From positions 693,001-757,000 of the forward strand of contig JARFJB010001817.1 of assembly GCA_036346205.1 (NCBI GenBank): 64,000 nt of DNA. The letters run 5' to 3'. The position numbers and the translations under genes were made by a program. The DNA is from Vesta saturnalis (lineage: Eukaryota; Arthropoda; Insecta; Coleoptera; Lampyridae). This document shows positions 1 through 12,747 of this stretch, one piece after another. How positions within the stretch are numbered: position 1 is the first letter of the stretch; every line of letters begins with the position of its first letter. Below the pieces are notes generated by a model. That model saw only the letters and a program-made list of their open reading frames with translations, searched no databases and was not told the origin of the DNA.

Positions 1-72
1 GTGTTAGATATAACAGTAGAACCATTGGTAGTTTGTTTTAATGGCGATACTTCAGATGACAGTGATAGTTAA
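1..72 (+). pseudogene. C-terminal tail of an IS630/Tc1-type transposase
   Basis: The frame opens at the window edge and ends at TAA after an acidic tail (VEPLVVCFNGDTSDDSDS). This matches the tail of the insect IS630/Tc1-like DDE transposases seen elsewhere in this window, for example the MVKPLVIN...SEGDDF ends at 12524 and 30243. Only about 23 codons are visible and no catalytic residue is inside. It is probably the 3' end of a transposon whose body lies left of the window. A host acidic C-terminus is possible but less likely. Confidence 0.55.
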
Positions 73-984
73 TGTTTTAATTTTAAGTTTACGTACACTT
101 TTTTTTAATTCTCAATAAAATTTATAGCGGGAAAAACGTCATGTACTAGATCTTAAAATAACGGCCTAACAGGAAACCATAATGTTCACTCGAACATAAA
201 ACACCTCTATTTGAAAATTCTACTCCAAAAATCTCCACGCAAGGTTCGCCTAAACTTCATTAAATTTTTAAGCTTTATTTAAAATCGCTAAATTGCGATA
301 ATAAAACTCAACACTCGTATATTTCGATAAACTTCAACGTAAAATTATTGGCCCAAATAACCAAAAATAACAGGTCAATACGGTAATTAATTATTCAATT
401 TAAAATGAATATACGTCACAACAAAATGAACAAACGCGATCAAACATTTATAAAGCTCTTATAATTTAATAAACGTCACGTTGTAATACCTAAATTCGAA
501 AATGTTTATAGCTAAATTCCCAAATAAATAAAAAAACTTACCTTTTGTTGCAAATCCAGGTAATTAGCGAATTAACAGCCGGTAGGTTGGTTTGTAAGAC
601 TCATAAAAATATTTGCGAATACTCGCAAAACAGTGGCGTGCAAATAAGACAGTTGGTCGGTCAACGATTTTATTTACTTTATATTTACGTTACGTTATAT
701 TTGAAAATATCTTTTAAAATAAACTTATATCACCAAAATAAAAATGATCAATTATCTAATAAAGAAATCTCTGTCAAATTATTATGTTAAAGTTTGTACG
801 AAATAATGAAAAGTAATCGAACTGTAAAGTTGCATGAATCCAAAATTTTCATAAAATAAATAAACTATACTATAACTTGAATGTATACACAATATCTAAT
901 CTTTTAAATAGAGTAGACCCGTTCGAGGTGAACAAAATGAATTGTCTGTTGTGTTATCTGTTACCGAACATCCGTAGTTAGTAA
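73..984. other. AT-rich stretch without recognisable gene
   Basis: No coding signal is convincing. The 81-codon open frame at 545-790 has no recognisable domain and a composition like its surroundings. Part of this is presumably 3' flank of the element ending at base 72 and 5' flank of the pseudogene that starts near 985. Confidence 0.5.
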
Positions 985-1716
985 AAAAGCAATTAGTTCT
1001 GCCGTAGGTGTTAGTGAACGAAGCGTTCAAAGGATTTTGAAGGGTAACCGTTTTCATGCGTATCATATCCAGTATCATCAACAACTATTTGATACGGATT
1101 TGGAACGACGTGTCGTATTTTGCAATTGGGCTCAACATAAAATTGATATAATTCACAACTTTTTTTGATAAGGTTTTGTTCTCGGATGAAGCCACATTCC
1201 ACAAAAATAGATTTGTGAATCGCCATAACTTTCTCTACTTAACTATTCAGATCAGAATCCATTTTCAGGCAGGTTGACTATGAACACAAATGGTCAATAC
1301 ATGTTTGGGGCGTAATTATTGATGAACGTGTTATTGGACCTATTTTTTTTTATGTACAAATTTGCCAGTAACTGTGAGGAATGAAATGTGGCTACAACAC
1401 GAAGGAACCCCCCGCCCATTATTCCGTTCACATCAGGGACCATCTTAATGCAAATCTTTTCAAATCGTTGGATTGACTGAGGAGGGTCGCGTAACTGGCC
1501 ACTCCGATCCCCCGATGTAACTAAACTGGATTTTTTTTATGGGGATATGTTAAGGAAATAGTTTACCAAGAGCCGCCAATTACACAAGAAAATATACAAC
1601 AAAGAATAAGGAACGCGTTTGTGAGTGTTACGCCCGACTTGTTAGCAAGGTCTATTCAGAACGGCCTTCAGTTGTGCCTCCAACAAAACGGAAGACATAT
1701 CGAACAAAGATTTTAA
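985..1716 (+). pseudogene. Degenerate Tc1/mariner-superfamily transposase (insect WPARSPD...FFLWG type)
   Basis: Translation across frames gives a helix-turn-helix (AVGVSERSVQRILKG), then a first catalytic block FSDEATFHKNRFVNRHNF near 1180, then a VWGVIIDERVIGPIFF-like strand near 1300, and a C-terminus LQLCLQQNGRHIEQRF ending in TAA at 1714-1716. Several stops and frameshifts break it (for example near 1168 and 1233). The family cuts and pastes DNA at TA dinucleotides. The right end of the parent element is probably the CCACCCTG/TA at 2404-2413, which resembles the CAGGGTGG termini of related elements here. The left end was not found. Confidence 0.8.
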
Positions 1717-3525
1717 ATAAAAAATTTTGAAATGCTAAGTTGATATCAAGAACTTTATTTATACATACGTTAACGATGTAACAATAATTTTGAAATAAAA
1801 CTATTCATACGTTTGCTAGTTTAATAAAAGCTTTTGATGAATATCTCTGAAACTTTAAAACATCAGTATAGTTACAAATATAAAAGATATTGCGTACTTT
1901 ATTCCGCACCTAATAGGAATAAAATATACAGGTGTTCCCTTTAAAAGACAACTGTTACGCCTAGTTTTGATTAATAACGGATAGTTTCGGATAACGCCGA
2001 ATTTAACTAAAAAACGAGTGTGTTTGGATATAGGGAATGCTTCATAAACTTGATAGAGTAACAAATAAGCTATCTCATCCCGATGAAAAATATAGAGTGT
2101 TTCGTTTGAAAATTTCGAGATTCCCGTTTTGGACCTTTACTGTATACGACTTCTGATATTTCGTGTAGCCATCTGTATAAAAATTAAATAGTCCATGTAC
2201 ATAAAATATCCTACTACAAATAATAATTAATTTCGTTTGTCCTTGAAAAGTTCAGACTGATCGTCACATACCCATTCAGGCAAGGAAATCGTCATACATT
2301 TGAAACCACCCGGTATATGATGCTGAAATTTTTTTGAGGTATGAAGCAAGGAGAATTCGAATCTGGAATAATATATGTTTGTATTGTCATGGTCTTATGG
2401 GCCACCCTGTATTTGTTAAAATATTTTTAAAATGTACTGTCTAGCAAGTATTTTATTGCTCCATTTTAATATTTTTTCTAATTCTAATTCTAATTTTTTC
2501 TAATATAAAGGTGTAGTAGAAGACGGGAGCTGAGATGCAGGATCCTGTATACAAATCTATACCCAGATACATTGGCCCACCAGCCTGTAACCAGTGTTTG
2601 TTGCATCTTAAAACATTTCATATTAGCCCAAACAAGTGGTTTGTAATATAAGGCGGAAAATGCGTTACAGCGTTAATAATCCGCGAGGCCCTAAGCCGAG
2701 AGCGGCATGGAAGCAAGTCTTGCTATAGTTTTCAGCTCGCGTAAAATGTTTTTTTGGTGCTGATTTAATCAAATTTTTTTAAAGCATTAAAACATTTTTT
2801 GTCAGTAATATTACGTTGGTGCTTACCTGCAACGAACGTAATCGTTGTGGTAACACTAATTGCTTAGCAGATAGTGTACCGTGTACCCTATATGAAGTTT
2901 TTTCAGAGGGCTTTCCTCATACACACAGCGGCATGATCACTACGTATACACACACAATATGCGGCTATTTAAGCGAATACTGGGGTAGTATCTTCCCCTC
3001 AGAACCCTAACTCCTTTCCTTCCGATCATATCCTGACCGCACCTATGTTTAATCCCACCATGCATACATACTTAATGTGTGTTTGTAGGGAATCCATCAT
3101 TGTAGCCGAAGGAGCTTGGAAAGCTCAAGGAGCTTGGGGATGGAATGAAATACGTGGCCCTTTCCTTTCCTTCCCAACGAATGTATGAATCACCAACTTA
3201 AATTACATTTACAAATATAAGCCTAAATAACATGCTTTTGAATGCATTTTTATTAATCTTATGAGGTTAAAACTGATTTTGTTTGGTAAATTAGCAGATA
3301 CTATAATACTTTTGTGATAGAAATTCATTTATATCAGGATCGTGCTTGGTTTGAAATTTAGACTTTGCGGCTCTAGATCTTTTTGATATCGATTACAGCA
3401 CAGAATTCATGACACAATAACGTCATTTGCGAGCGAACCATCACAAAGATAGTAATACCAACATATCGTTACAGTTACAAACTATTGTATATTTTTTCAG
3501 TTAATTGGCAAATGTATGCTAAATA
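1717..3525. other. Transposon 3' flank, then unassigned sequence
   Basis: Up to about 2412 this is probably non-coding DNA of the element whose transposase ends at 1716. It finishes with GGGCCACCCTG followed by TA. From 2413 to 3525 I see no gene. A GC-richer block (2510-3180) holds a small hairpin (GGAGCTTGGAAAGCTCAAGG, near 3111) and looks like old repeat sequence of unknown class. The 64-codon open frame at 2816-3010 matches nothing I know. Confidence 0.45.
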
Positions 3526-4799
3526 CGAGGGGTCGTTTTTATATTCTCGGACTAGGCATGATAAGAGTAGATTAGAACAGCAACAGAAATTTATTTCTCA
3601 ATATAGACCCCTTGCTTTTCAATACAAGTATTACATGGTTTCAATAACATCTTTAACCCATTATAATATTCTTTTGGTTTGCTCGCAAAACGGCTTTCAA
3701 CAGTCTCTATAAGTTCATCATCGTCCCTAAATTTTCTTCCCCTTAGTGTTCTTTTGACATCTGGAAACAAAAAATAGTCACTGGGGGCTAAATCTGGACT
3801 ATAAGGTGGATGATCAATTTCTACAATTTCTACATTTAGCAACGGCAGCTTTTGAAAGTCTTGACCTATGGGCTGGTGTGTTATCATGAAGCACCAGGAC
3901 ACTTCGCGTTAGTTTTACGCGTCTTTTCGCTTTAATAACATCTCTGAGGTGAAGCGTTAAGCTTGCATAGTACTCTCCTGTGATTGTACCATCCATCTTC
4001 AATCATTAAAATTCCTTGGCAATCCCAAAAAAACAGTTGCCATTATTTTTCCTGCAGAAGGGGTGACTTTAAACTTTTTGGGTGGACTGGAACCCCTAAT
4101 ATGCCACTGCATTGACTCTTGTTTCGACTCAGGATCAAAATGATGGACCCAAGTTTCATCTCCGGTGATAAGTCGATTGATAATTAAATCTGGTTCGTCT
4201 TCACAAAGCGCCAAAAATTCTTCACAGTTCTGCATTCGAGTAAGCATTTGAAAAGGCGTAAGCATTCGTGGAACCCATCTCGCACTGACCTTTGTCATGC
4301 CAAGGTAATCGTGTAAAATTCTGAAAACTATGGTTTCTGAAACTCCTAATAAAGACGCTAATTGTCGCGTCTTTAATCTTGCATCTTCCAATACCATACA
4401 CTTGGTTTTTTCAATAGCATCCGAAGTGATAATGTCAACAGGCCGACCTGGACTGGGATCATCATCTAGTGATTCTCGGCCATGTTTAAACAATTTTGAC
4501 CATTTACAAATAGTTGACTTGGAAGGGCAATTATCCTCGTATACAATCAACATTTCTTCACAAATAACTTTTGAGGATTTTCCTTGTTTTGTAAGAAACT
4601 TTATAACAGCTCGATATTCAAGTTTATCCATTTTGAGACGTTACAACACAAACGGACAGATATTAGAATAATAATGCTGCAATTGTTTTGTAAATTGTCA
4701 AACACGTTATCATGGCACATGTGATTTAAAATCAATAAAATGAAAAATTACATTAACATTGTAAATTGCATAGTCCGGGAATATAAAAACGACCCCTCG
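3526..4799 (-). mobile_element. mariner (D,D34D) element, 1274 bp, with TA target duplication
   Basis: Inverted repeats of 29 bp bound the element: 3526-3554 (CGAGGGGTCGTTTTTATATT...) and 4771-4799 in reverse complement, differing at one or two positions. TA dinucleotides sit directly outside at 3524-3525 and 4800-4801, as expected for mariner. The length is right for a full-length copy of about 1.3 kb. The transposase runs on the minus strand and is broken, so the copy is complete at its ends but cannot encode an intact enzyme. Confidence 0.93.
3591..4631 (-). pseudogene. mariner transposase, two frameshifts
   Basis: The start ATG is at 4631 (MDKLEYRAVIKFLTKQGKSS). The N-terminus holds the paired helix-turn-helix region, then TGDETWVHHFDPESK with the first catalytic Asp. 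The frame shifts near 4000 and again near 3850-3880. The next pieces carry VLVLHDNTPAHRS (second Asp) and HPPYSPDLAPSDYFLFP (third Asp), spaced as in D,D34D mariners. All three catalytic residues survive, so decay is mild and the damage is mainly two indels. Total length is about 345 residues, as expected. The enzyme would cut the element ends and integrate at TA. Confidence 0.93.
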
Positions 4800-4801
4800 T
4801 A

Positions 4802-5479
4802 TTAGTATTATTTTATTTTCGAAATATAGCTTTTCAAATGGCATGTATTTGAAAAATCGACACTATATGAGAAATGGTTTGATCAATAGAGTCTCAAGGC
4901 AGTGTGCAAAGGTCGTATTTTCAATTTTGCATGAGAAATCATACACGTGCTTAGCTATTTTTACTGGTACAATGTCTTTAAAATAAATTATCTATAAATA
5001 TCTACTTACCTCTGGTTCCAAATGTTATTCACGTAGTTCGCTTTTCATTGTTTTAATTCATATAAAAAGAGAAAGAAATACATACGTATGGAATATTTTT
5101 ATTTTTGTATTAGCGGGTCAGCAGCTGTTTCGTACATTATTGAATTGTGGCCAAATGATATACATATGAAAACAAATATTGGCTCGTGAATATTATTCTG
5201 TTGCACATATTTTGATTAATTAGACTGAAGTTTCTTTATAATGGAAGGTGATTTATTGAAATGGTCGTATAATTTATTTGCAATGAATTTCTTTATTACG
5301 TATTTTATGGAGAAACTCATCATTTGGTCTTAATTTTTTAGAAACGTGTGGTAGGTACTGATTTATTTTCGTATTCTATGCTTTCCGTTCTAATTGTCTT
5401 AGTTTTGAAGATTTTATGCTTAAATTGCACATTAATAAATTCTAGGTTCTGTGAAAGTGAGATACTTAGTGCAATGTTT
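4802..5479. other. AT-rich spacer without recognisable feature
   Basis: No supported coding region, RNA or repeat was seen between the mariner and the next element. The open frames at 5348 and 5451 overlap the terminal motif region of the following transposon and are not genes. Confidence 0.5.
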
Positions 5480-5481
5480 TA

Positions 5482-6818
5482 CAGAGCTTTCCTATTGTTT
5501 TTCACCATATATCAGTTGTATTTCACTTTATATCAAATGCTTTTCCCTCTTGTCAATACTTGTCAATAATGTCGCAAATGTTTTCCCCATATGTCAAATT
5601 ACTTTCACTATTTATCAAATGCTTTTCCCACATGGATTAGATATTAGTAAATGTGCTTTTTTTATTTCAACGTTGTACGTATACAAAAAAAACAACCTTA
5701 ATCTAGGAAAGCATTTGGTTTTGCTCCAAGCAATCACTTAGATATGTCTCCATATGCTGTACATAATGAAGACAATGATCCTCTGTGATGTTGTCTGATG
5801 ACCCAAGTATTACCGCGTATAGTTCATCTTCATTTGTTGATTCTGCCCTCTTTATCCCATTTTTACACGTAAAAAACAGTTCCTGTATCGGATTTAAAAA
5901 TGGGCTATAGGGCGGGATAAATACAATTTCATGGCCATGATTTGTAATCAAATTTGAAATTTCTACATTTCTATGAAAAGAAAAAAGTGCACCTTCAATG
6001 TCATCGTCATACGGATGGTTGATTAAAGTCACTAGGAACTCATTAAAATCTTCCCCATTATATGCCATGTCTTGTATTTGGAACACATACAATGAATTTG
6101 TTGTCATAGCGGATTCTGATTTGAGCTTTACATACAAAAGCTGGTGTATTCTTGGTGGACCTACCTCGAGAGGTGCGGGAGGAAACTTGAATTCCCAATT
6201 TATCTATAAAGAATATTTTCTCCTTATCCATAATCCGATTGTAATGTATGGCATAACGAAATCTCCGCTGTATGACTTCAGGAGTGTTTCTTCTTTCCGG
6301 TACATTTGTGACTTTCAAGGGAAAAATGAAATTCCTTGAGAGCTCGATTAATAGTTGAGTTGGAAATTCGCATATCAGGCCATTCCTCGAGACATTTGAT
6401 CTTGATGGCACGAATCTGTGTCCACCCAATTACAAATTTGTTCCTTTTCTTGTGCTGTTAAAATTTGCTCGTGATGGCCGTCGGATTTTTTTACTACGCC
6501 GGTTTTCTTGTATGCTGCGTATATTTTTCTTACCGTGTTAGGTAAAATTTTGAATTGTTGTCTAAGCCGCACACTGGACGGACCAGAATTCATGCCTCTT
6601 ATTATTAGGCCACGTATTTTATTACTTATTTTACTGTTATGTTTTTTTTTCACGAGGTTTAGCCATAATTACTCGTCAATTCATTCAAATGTGAATAGCA
6701 CTTGACAAATGGTGAAATTGTTTTGACATAAAGGGAAACTACTTGGTATAAAGGGAAAAGCATTTGATATAAAGTGAAACACAATTGATACATGGTGAAA
6801 AGCAATTGGAAAACTCTC
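5482..6818 (-). mobile_element. Tc1/IS630-type element with terminal repeats made of iterated motifs
   Basis: Ends at 5482 and 6818 align as inverted repeats (CAGAGCTTTCCTATTG against GAGAGTTTTCCAATTG) and are flanked by TA at 5480-5481 and 6819-6820. The terminal ~130 bp on each side contain several diverged copies of a short motif close to TTTCACTTTATATCAAATGC, with TTTTCCC between them. This iterated arrangement suggests multiple transposase-binding sites. The encoded transposase is on the minus strand and heavily broken. Confidence 0.85.
5703..6653 (-). pseudogene. IS630/Tc1-type transposase, multiply broken
   Basis: The N-terminal piece from 6653 (KKKHNSKISNKIRGLIIRGM) carries a helix-turn-helix with the LPNTVRKIYAAYKKTG motif. 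The middle is broken by stops and shifts. The C-terminal piece (5703-6137) has a GEDFNEFL region and a third catalytic block PPYSPFLNPIQELFFTCKN. In relatives the block reads NPIE, so the catalytic Glu appears replaced by Gln here. It lies wholly between the inverted repeats of the 5482-6818 element. Confidence 0.8.
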
Positions 6819-6978
6819 TAAGATAAACCAGTACCAGCATTATCGTTTTTTAAATCTGCATTTTATAGGGATTTATTGATGGTCTTTTTCTCTACTAGAT
6901 GTCGTATGGTACGAATACGATCTAACGGCTTTGTTTATTACAACGTTCACCAATTGCGGCCCTGATTGACAAAACTTG

Positions 6979-6979
<1 letters not shown>

Positions 6980-7024
<45 letters not shown>
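6980..7024. repeat. (TA)n microsatellite
   Basis: About 22 uninterrupted TA units. It generates a spurious Tyr-Ile open frame on the minus strand. Confidence 0.97.
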
Positions 7025-7027
<3 letters not shown>

Positions 7028-8849
7028 GGGCAGCCAACCACAGATACTTGAAAGATGTATGCGGTACATCTTCAGGGGTGAAGAAGAATTGAAGACCTAT
7101 GTAGTATTTCAAGGTGGTGTAAGGAGATTAGCTAATTTTATGAATAATCCCATATCTGTGTAATAATAATAGCGGCAAATAAGGATTGTATATTATCCGC
7201 TGCATATATTTTTTAAAGCATAATTACAATCGAGTGTTATTATTATGAAGCAGTATCAGGGTATTAGCTGTTTTACTTGTTAATAAGCTATATAACCGCT
7301 CAAGATGAAAACGATGAAGTTGATACTGGTAGTGATGTTCTCTATGAAGATCCAGATAAGTTAAATTGCGCTGCCCTTAATTTTGAACATAAGGGGAAGT
7401 GCACCCATCCCAAAAGTCTTGACTGCCGAAAATGTCTTTACACTAATATTTAACATAGGAGATTATGGATTACCTAGATTTGAGGGGTTTTCGATAATTT
7501 ACTGTAGCACCTTTTTGCGACCCTGATACATATAAATAAAGGGTAGTTTATCTGTATTATAAGCTTTATGACTATGAATATATTTTACTGTTTTTAAAGA
7601 AAGTATGATATTCCATATCAATAATCAATTTTACGTAATTTAATCTGGGTACTAAAAGTAATGCAATTGATTTTAACAAGTCATCCCTAAACTAACACAC
7701 ACAATGAAGCGTAAAACAGTCTATAATACATATGTGTAACAATTTAATGCATTTATTTTCTACTTAAACCTTGAACATATAATTTTAACTGTCAACCTTT
7801 AATATTTACTTTTAATTAATAACACTATTAAAAGGAGCACGCAGTGAAACGTAGAACAGCCTATAATGCATATATGTAACCATTTATCGTAATAATGCAT
7901 TTCATTTCTGCTTAAACCATATAATTTAACGTTCTCAAGGAGAAAATCGTTTAAAGCATGATTTGTAAAGAAAACTAATTATGTAACTTCATTACTCATT
8001 TATGTGTATAATGTTGAAGGTTAGAATTTCGAGGTCGTTATTCAGATATTGAAAAAATTTGAGCTAGCGCTTAAATGTAGTCTTGAAGATCGCATAGAAC
8101 ATAATCGTTTAAGGACTAGGTTTTGATATCCTTGATAAAAATCAAAACAACCCTAATAAATATTAATAATAATAAACACAAATTAAATAACATCTTTTTA
8201 TTATGAAAACACTTGTCATCTTTACATGTCTTATCTATTCATTCTTCCCCATTATTAGAATACAATTTTTATGAAAGGAGCGAAGCCCGCGAACAGATTC
8301 CCGGTTTGCAAGATTAGGACCCCTTATTAGAATACAATCCCCAATGCATAAATAAATTAGGTCACAATCTGTAGATGAGGTTATAAAGAAATGTAATAAT
8401 AATTTTAATAACAATTATGCAATCTCCTTTGATAAAAACGGGCCCTAATAAATATTAATAACAGATTAAATAAAATCTTTTTATTCTCAGGTGAAAAAAT
8501 ACGATCTCCACGTGGGCATATAAGAAAATATCGACCAAAGGTGTCCCAAGGGTTACGTCACAAAAAAAAACAAAATAACGGATGGTGCCCCTCTTCTACT
8601 CACCTGTTCGTTTTTATCTACACCGCTTCTACTGCTACACAAATGTAGGACACATAGAGTGGACATTTAAAGTATATACATTAATTTTTTAAAACACAAC
8701 GAATAAATAAAACGGTCTTAATTAACGACTGACGTTTTCTGCCACGGCTTGACGTATATATATAATGCCAATATGGCTGGGATGATACTTTTTTTGTTTG
8801 ATATTACGTTTCTATTCGTCATTCGCATATGTAAAACAACCACACCAAT
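7025..8849. other. AT-rich intergenic stretch with small duplications
   Basis: No firm gene. A short open stretch (7301-7453, +) translates to an acidic, Cys-containing tail (NCAALNFEHKGKCTHPKS... CRKCLYTNI) before TAA and may be a transposase or zinc-knuckle remnant. A ~155-bp unit is present twice (about 7690-7790 and 7838-7935; shared core CCTATAATGCATATATGTAA or CTATAATACATATGTGTAA). A second short repeat (CCTAATAAATATTAATAA...AAATAACATC) occurs near 8153 and 8432. Confidence 0.4.
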
Positions 8850-9615
8850 GTTCTAACGCGGAAGTATTAATCTGTTCGAGTAGTGAGTGTATTCTCTTTA
8901 TTGTAGGGTATGTAAATACACTAACTTAGAGAGTAGGTACGATACGTTTGTAATACCGGACTTGTCTTGGTGAGTTAGTAAATACAACTACCAATAACAA
9001 TGAATTACATTTAAATGTTTATTAATGATAACGTCAATAGGCATCTGAGAATTATTTCAACTTTCAAAAGCCCCCAAGAAGTGTGCTGGTGCTGTCCGTC
9101 CACAATGTTACTATTTTTCTTTTATCATTTATTGCAACCATGTTTATTAATTAAAATGTACTTTTTATAGAATCTATTAAAAATGTATCGTAGTACGTTA
9201 TTGATAATAATTAATCTTGGCAACTACAACTACCAACAAATGAGATTGTTCTAACGCGGAAGTATTAATGTGTTCCTGTAGTGTATTTTCCTTATTTGTA
9301 ATGTATGTAAATCTAAATACAGTAACTTAAAGAGCAGGTACGATACTTTTGTAATACCAAACTTTTCTTGGCGAGTTAGTAAATACAACTACCAATAACA
9401 GTGAATTACATTTTTGTAATCCTTAAAAGTTTATTAATTATAATAGGCATCTCAGAATTATTTCAACTTTCAAAAGCTTCCAAGAAGTGTGCTGGTGCTG
9501 TCCGTCCATAATGTTACTATTTTTCTTGGATTTATTTATTGCACCATGTTTATTAATTAAAATGTACTATTTATAGAATCTATTAAAAATGTATCGTAGT
9601 ACGGAATTGATAATT
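8850..9615. repeat. Two-copy tandem repeat, period 398 bp
   Basis: The block starting TTCTAACGCGGAAGTATTAA at 8851 recurs at 9249. The similarity continues through GAGTTAGTAAATACAACTACC and GTGTGCTGGTGCTGTCCGTC to AAAATGTATCGTAGTACG near 9602. The copies differ by scattered substitutions and small indels, so the duplication is not recent. No coding potential was recognised inside. Confidence 0.85.
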
Positions 9616-11740
9616 ACTGTTGACATGCTACGTTATCTTGTTTACTAAAAAAGAACAACATGAATGCAAAACGTCATTCGGAATCATAACTTTCCGTACT
9701 CAATCTAGATACATACGTAAATATATCATTATCATCAAGTACGCATGGAACGTTCACCTTCATTTCACGTTTTATAAAAATGCTAACAGTCAGTAATGTT
9801 AAGAACCACTAAAACGTAAATTGTATATTCCATTCCAATTTGTTATTGATTAGCCTGGGCCATGGAAACCTAAGCAGTGTGGTAACACATAAGTGAGAAA
9901 CAAAAAGTCCATAAGCGGTGTAATTTGAAATTATCTTTTACATTAAATTTGTGAAAAATACACTAAAAATAAATAAATAGGCAACATGGCACTGCTGCGT
10001 CTAATAGAACAGTGTGAAATGCGCTTCTTTCTTATTTTGATTAAATAAAAATATCAGAAAGCCAAGGCTAAACCATATCTTTATGAAAAACAAGTGGGAA
10101 TGGAATATATTTATTTTCATTCTCTAATGCGTTTCATTTGCTTACGTTCTATTGGCAATATTGAATTTTATGGTTATTTATAGTTTATAATTATATTTAA
10201 TCCTCCGAATACGGAGAATATTTTACTTACTAGATTCCGAAGATCCATATAGTCGACCCTGATTTAATTCGTTAAAATCTAACGAGAGAATTTTTAAAGC
10301 GATTTTTATTAAATATTAACTTTATTTTAATCAAATAAATAAAAAACATGAAATAATAAACTTAAATTACATTTCATTGCATTTTTTTAATTAAATTTTT
10401 TTTTAGGTAAGTTGTCCATTTACGTCTTTTTGACAATAGTTACATTTAATTTTCACGTGTTTTGTCGCACCGAACCGAAATATAAACTTGTCCTCTGTGT
10501 GTATTTATAAACATATTGTAAGTCCGAAAAGCGGGTTAGAACGTGACACGACTGAATGCTTTATGTATAAGAAGAAATATAATTTGTCTATTTTTACGAA
10601 TGATATGAAAAATAATAGAAGGAAACAAATAAGGAGAAAATCCAAATTTATAAAAAAAATATTTTAAAAATTATTGCGGAATAAAGCGAATTTCAGGTCA
10701 AACTTGATCCACTCTTCGTACTCCGATGGTTATGCAACAAAATGCGATGACACACTGCCTTGGCATTGAGACTAAAGTTTTATCACTGAACTATATCCTG
10801 CATAGATAAAATTTTCAATATGATTGTATAATATTGATTGTATAAGGTTAACAGCTTATGAATAAAAATACAACTTTGTCATTTTTTGTAATCAACTATG
10901 ATAGCATTTAATGGGTGAACGACTTAGTTTCTATTTATGAATAATTTATACGTAAAATATCCTTGATACCTTCCAAATATATCATCCAAGATATAAACTA
11001 TAATTAAATTTAAATTGTTTGTTTTAAGCATAGATTAAGATATCATAAATGATGAATATTTTTTCTACTCGTGATAGGACTTCAGCATATAACTCATCTA
11101 GAGGAAACTAACATTTTATTTGGAGCTGTGGAAAAATTGTGTACTTTACGCCATTTGTAATACAGATTCGCTATTTAACAGAATACAACTGAATATAACA
11201 GGTAAGTAATTTTGTCTTCATTAACAATTAAATGAGAATGTAATTTTTGTGTAAGCGGTTTGAATTTAGGCTTTGAATGTAAAGTAATTTTAATATTGAA
11301 AATTAATTGAGTTGTCAAAATAAATTTGATATCACAATGAAGTCTTAAAGCTATTACCAGTTTCTGAGGGCGATTAATTGTTATCGAAACGTTTAAATTT
11401 ATAAAAGAGATACAATATACATAAACAAATTCATAAATGCATTATGACATTTCAATTAATTCTTTAACTATTAGGTACCATCTACAGATGGTAACTGTAA
11501 TTATTGTTAAAGAAACTATCGAAAATAAATATACTTGAACCATTGTTGACTCAATGCTTTAACATCTCAATTAATTATTCAAGCTATTACCCCGTTTGCT
11601 AAGGACAATAACCGTAATTGTTATCGAGCCATTTAATTCTTATATAAAAGATAAATAAATTTATGTATACCAGTTTACAGAAGACCTTAAAAAATCTGGA
11701 AAAAGCGACAGATGATGGCATGAAACTATTTATAAAGTTA
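9616..11740. other. AT-rich spacer; a diverged ~230-bp duplication near its end
   Basis: Nothing coding was recognised. Between 11346 and 11650 a sequence with AAGCTATTACC, TAATTGTTATCG and ATAAAAGA recurs about 230 bp later (11346 and 11580), an old tandem duplication. The rest shows no feature I can support. Confidence 0.45.
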
Positions 11741-12523
11741 AAGTCGGGCCGGCGAAAGGTGTCTTATAAGTTATAACTCATCTTTTAGTAAAGCATGGTT
11801 TAAGATTTTAAAAACGTATGTCTTTATTGGTTCATATAGTTGGTAATTTTGAATACCAACAAAACATCGTCAACGTTTCTAGGTTATTTTCAAATTTAAG
11901 CCGCGCTGTCAAATTTAAATAAAACTATTGTTCGAATATCTCGGGATTTAGCATCCTAAAGGTCTTAAAAATCACCATCCACTCGTACAAATAAAGTCGA
12001 ATTTCGTTTAAGGTCTGTTCGCACTTATTCTGGCATATAAAGTCCACTGAGTGTGGGTAGTCATATGATAAAAATATATTGTACAACTGTAAACGGTTAT
12101 TAGAACCGAGACCGGGTCAACAAAATTTCGTTTTGGATCTGTTTTACAAATTAATTATATCGATAATTTTCAATAAGAAACGAATTAGCTAGCAGTAGGC
12201 AGTGCCCGAATGAAGTGCGAAAAGTTTGGTTAATTGCGGGGGATCGTTTTTAGCCGATAGATCTCACTGCGTCAAAAGAGTCAAGACTGTAATTTGGTTA
12301 TCGAAGCCACTTATAAATAACTGATTTTGTCATAAATAAATACACTGTATTCGATGTTAAAAATGAGATTTCTTATTAGTTAATAATATAACCGATTTTA
12401 AAAATGTCCGTTTACAGGTAAACCTAAGTACAGCTATATGTTAAATATAATAATTCTTTACAATGTTATAAAGTAACTAAGATTCTAATTTTTGCTTTAA
12501 ATTCAAATATTGGCATCTTATAA

Positions 12524-12747
12524 TTAAAAGTCATCACCTTCACTTTCAATATTATCTTCACTCGACTCTTCGAGATTTATTACTAGAGGTTTTACCATTT
12601 CATCAGCTCTTTTTTGAACGTCCCACCACTGACTTGTTTCCTTTTCAGCATACACTTTTGCCACAGTTCTCCAGTTACTTGGATTAGTGGATCCTTCCAT
12701 AGCGATTAAACATTCTCGTCCCTGAAGCTCTGCCTTCCAACGTTTGT
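12524..12747 (-). pseudogene. R1 copy A transposase, C-terminal part
   Basis: The reverse strand reads a tail of the type QKRADEMVKPLVIN followed by an acidic end (ESEGDDF, stop at 12524-12526). It aligns with copy B at 30243-30470. The reading is cut at 12747, where copies B and C continue directly into sequence found here only at 15152. Confidence 0.8.

Noticed and set aside
545..790. 81-codon plus-strand open frame
   Set aside because: No recognisable motif, no splice or start context, and composition like the surrounding AT-rich DNA.
8850..9615. CRISPR-like array
   Set aside because: Only two long diverged units with no short repeat/spacer pattern, and the window is eukaryotic.
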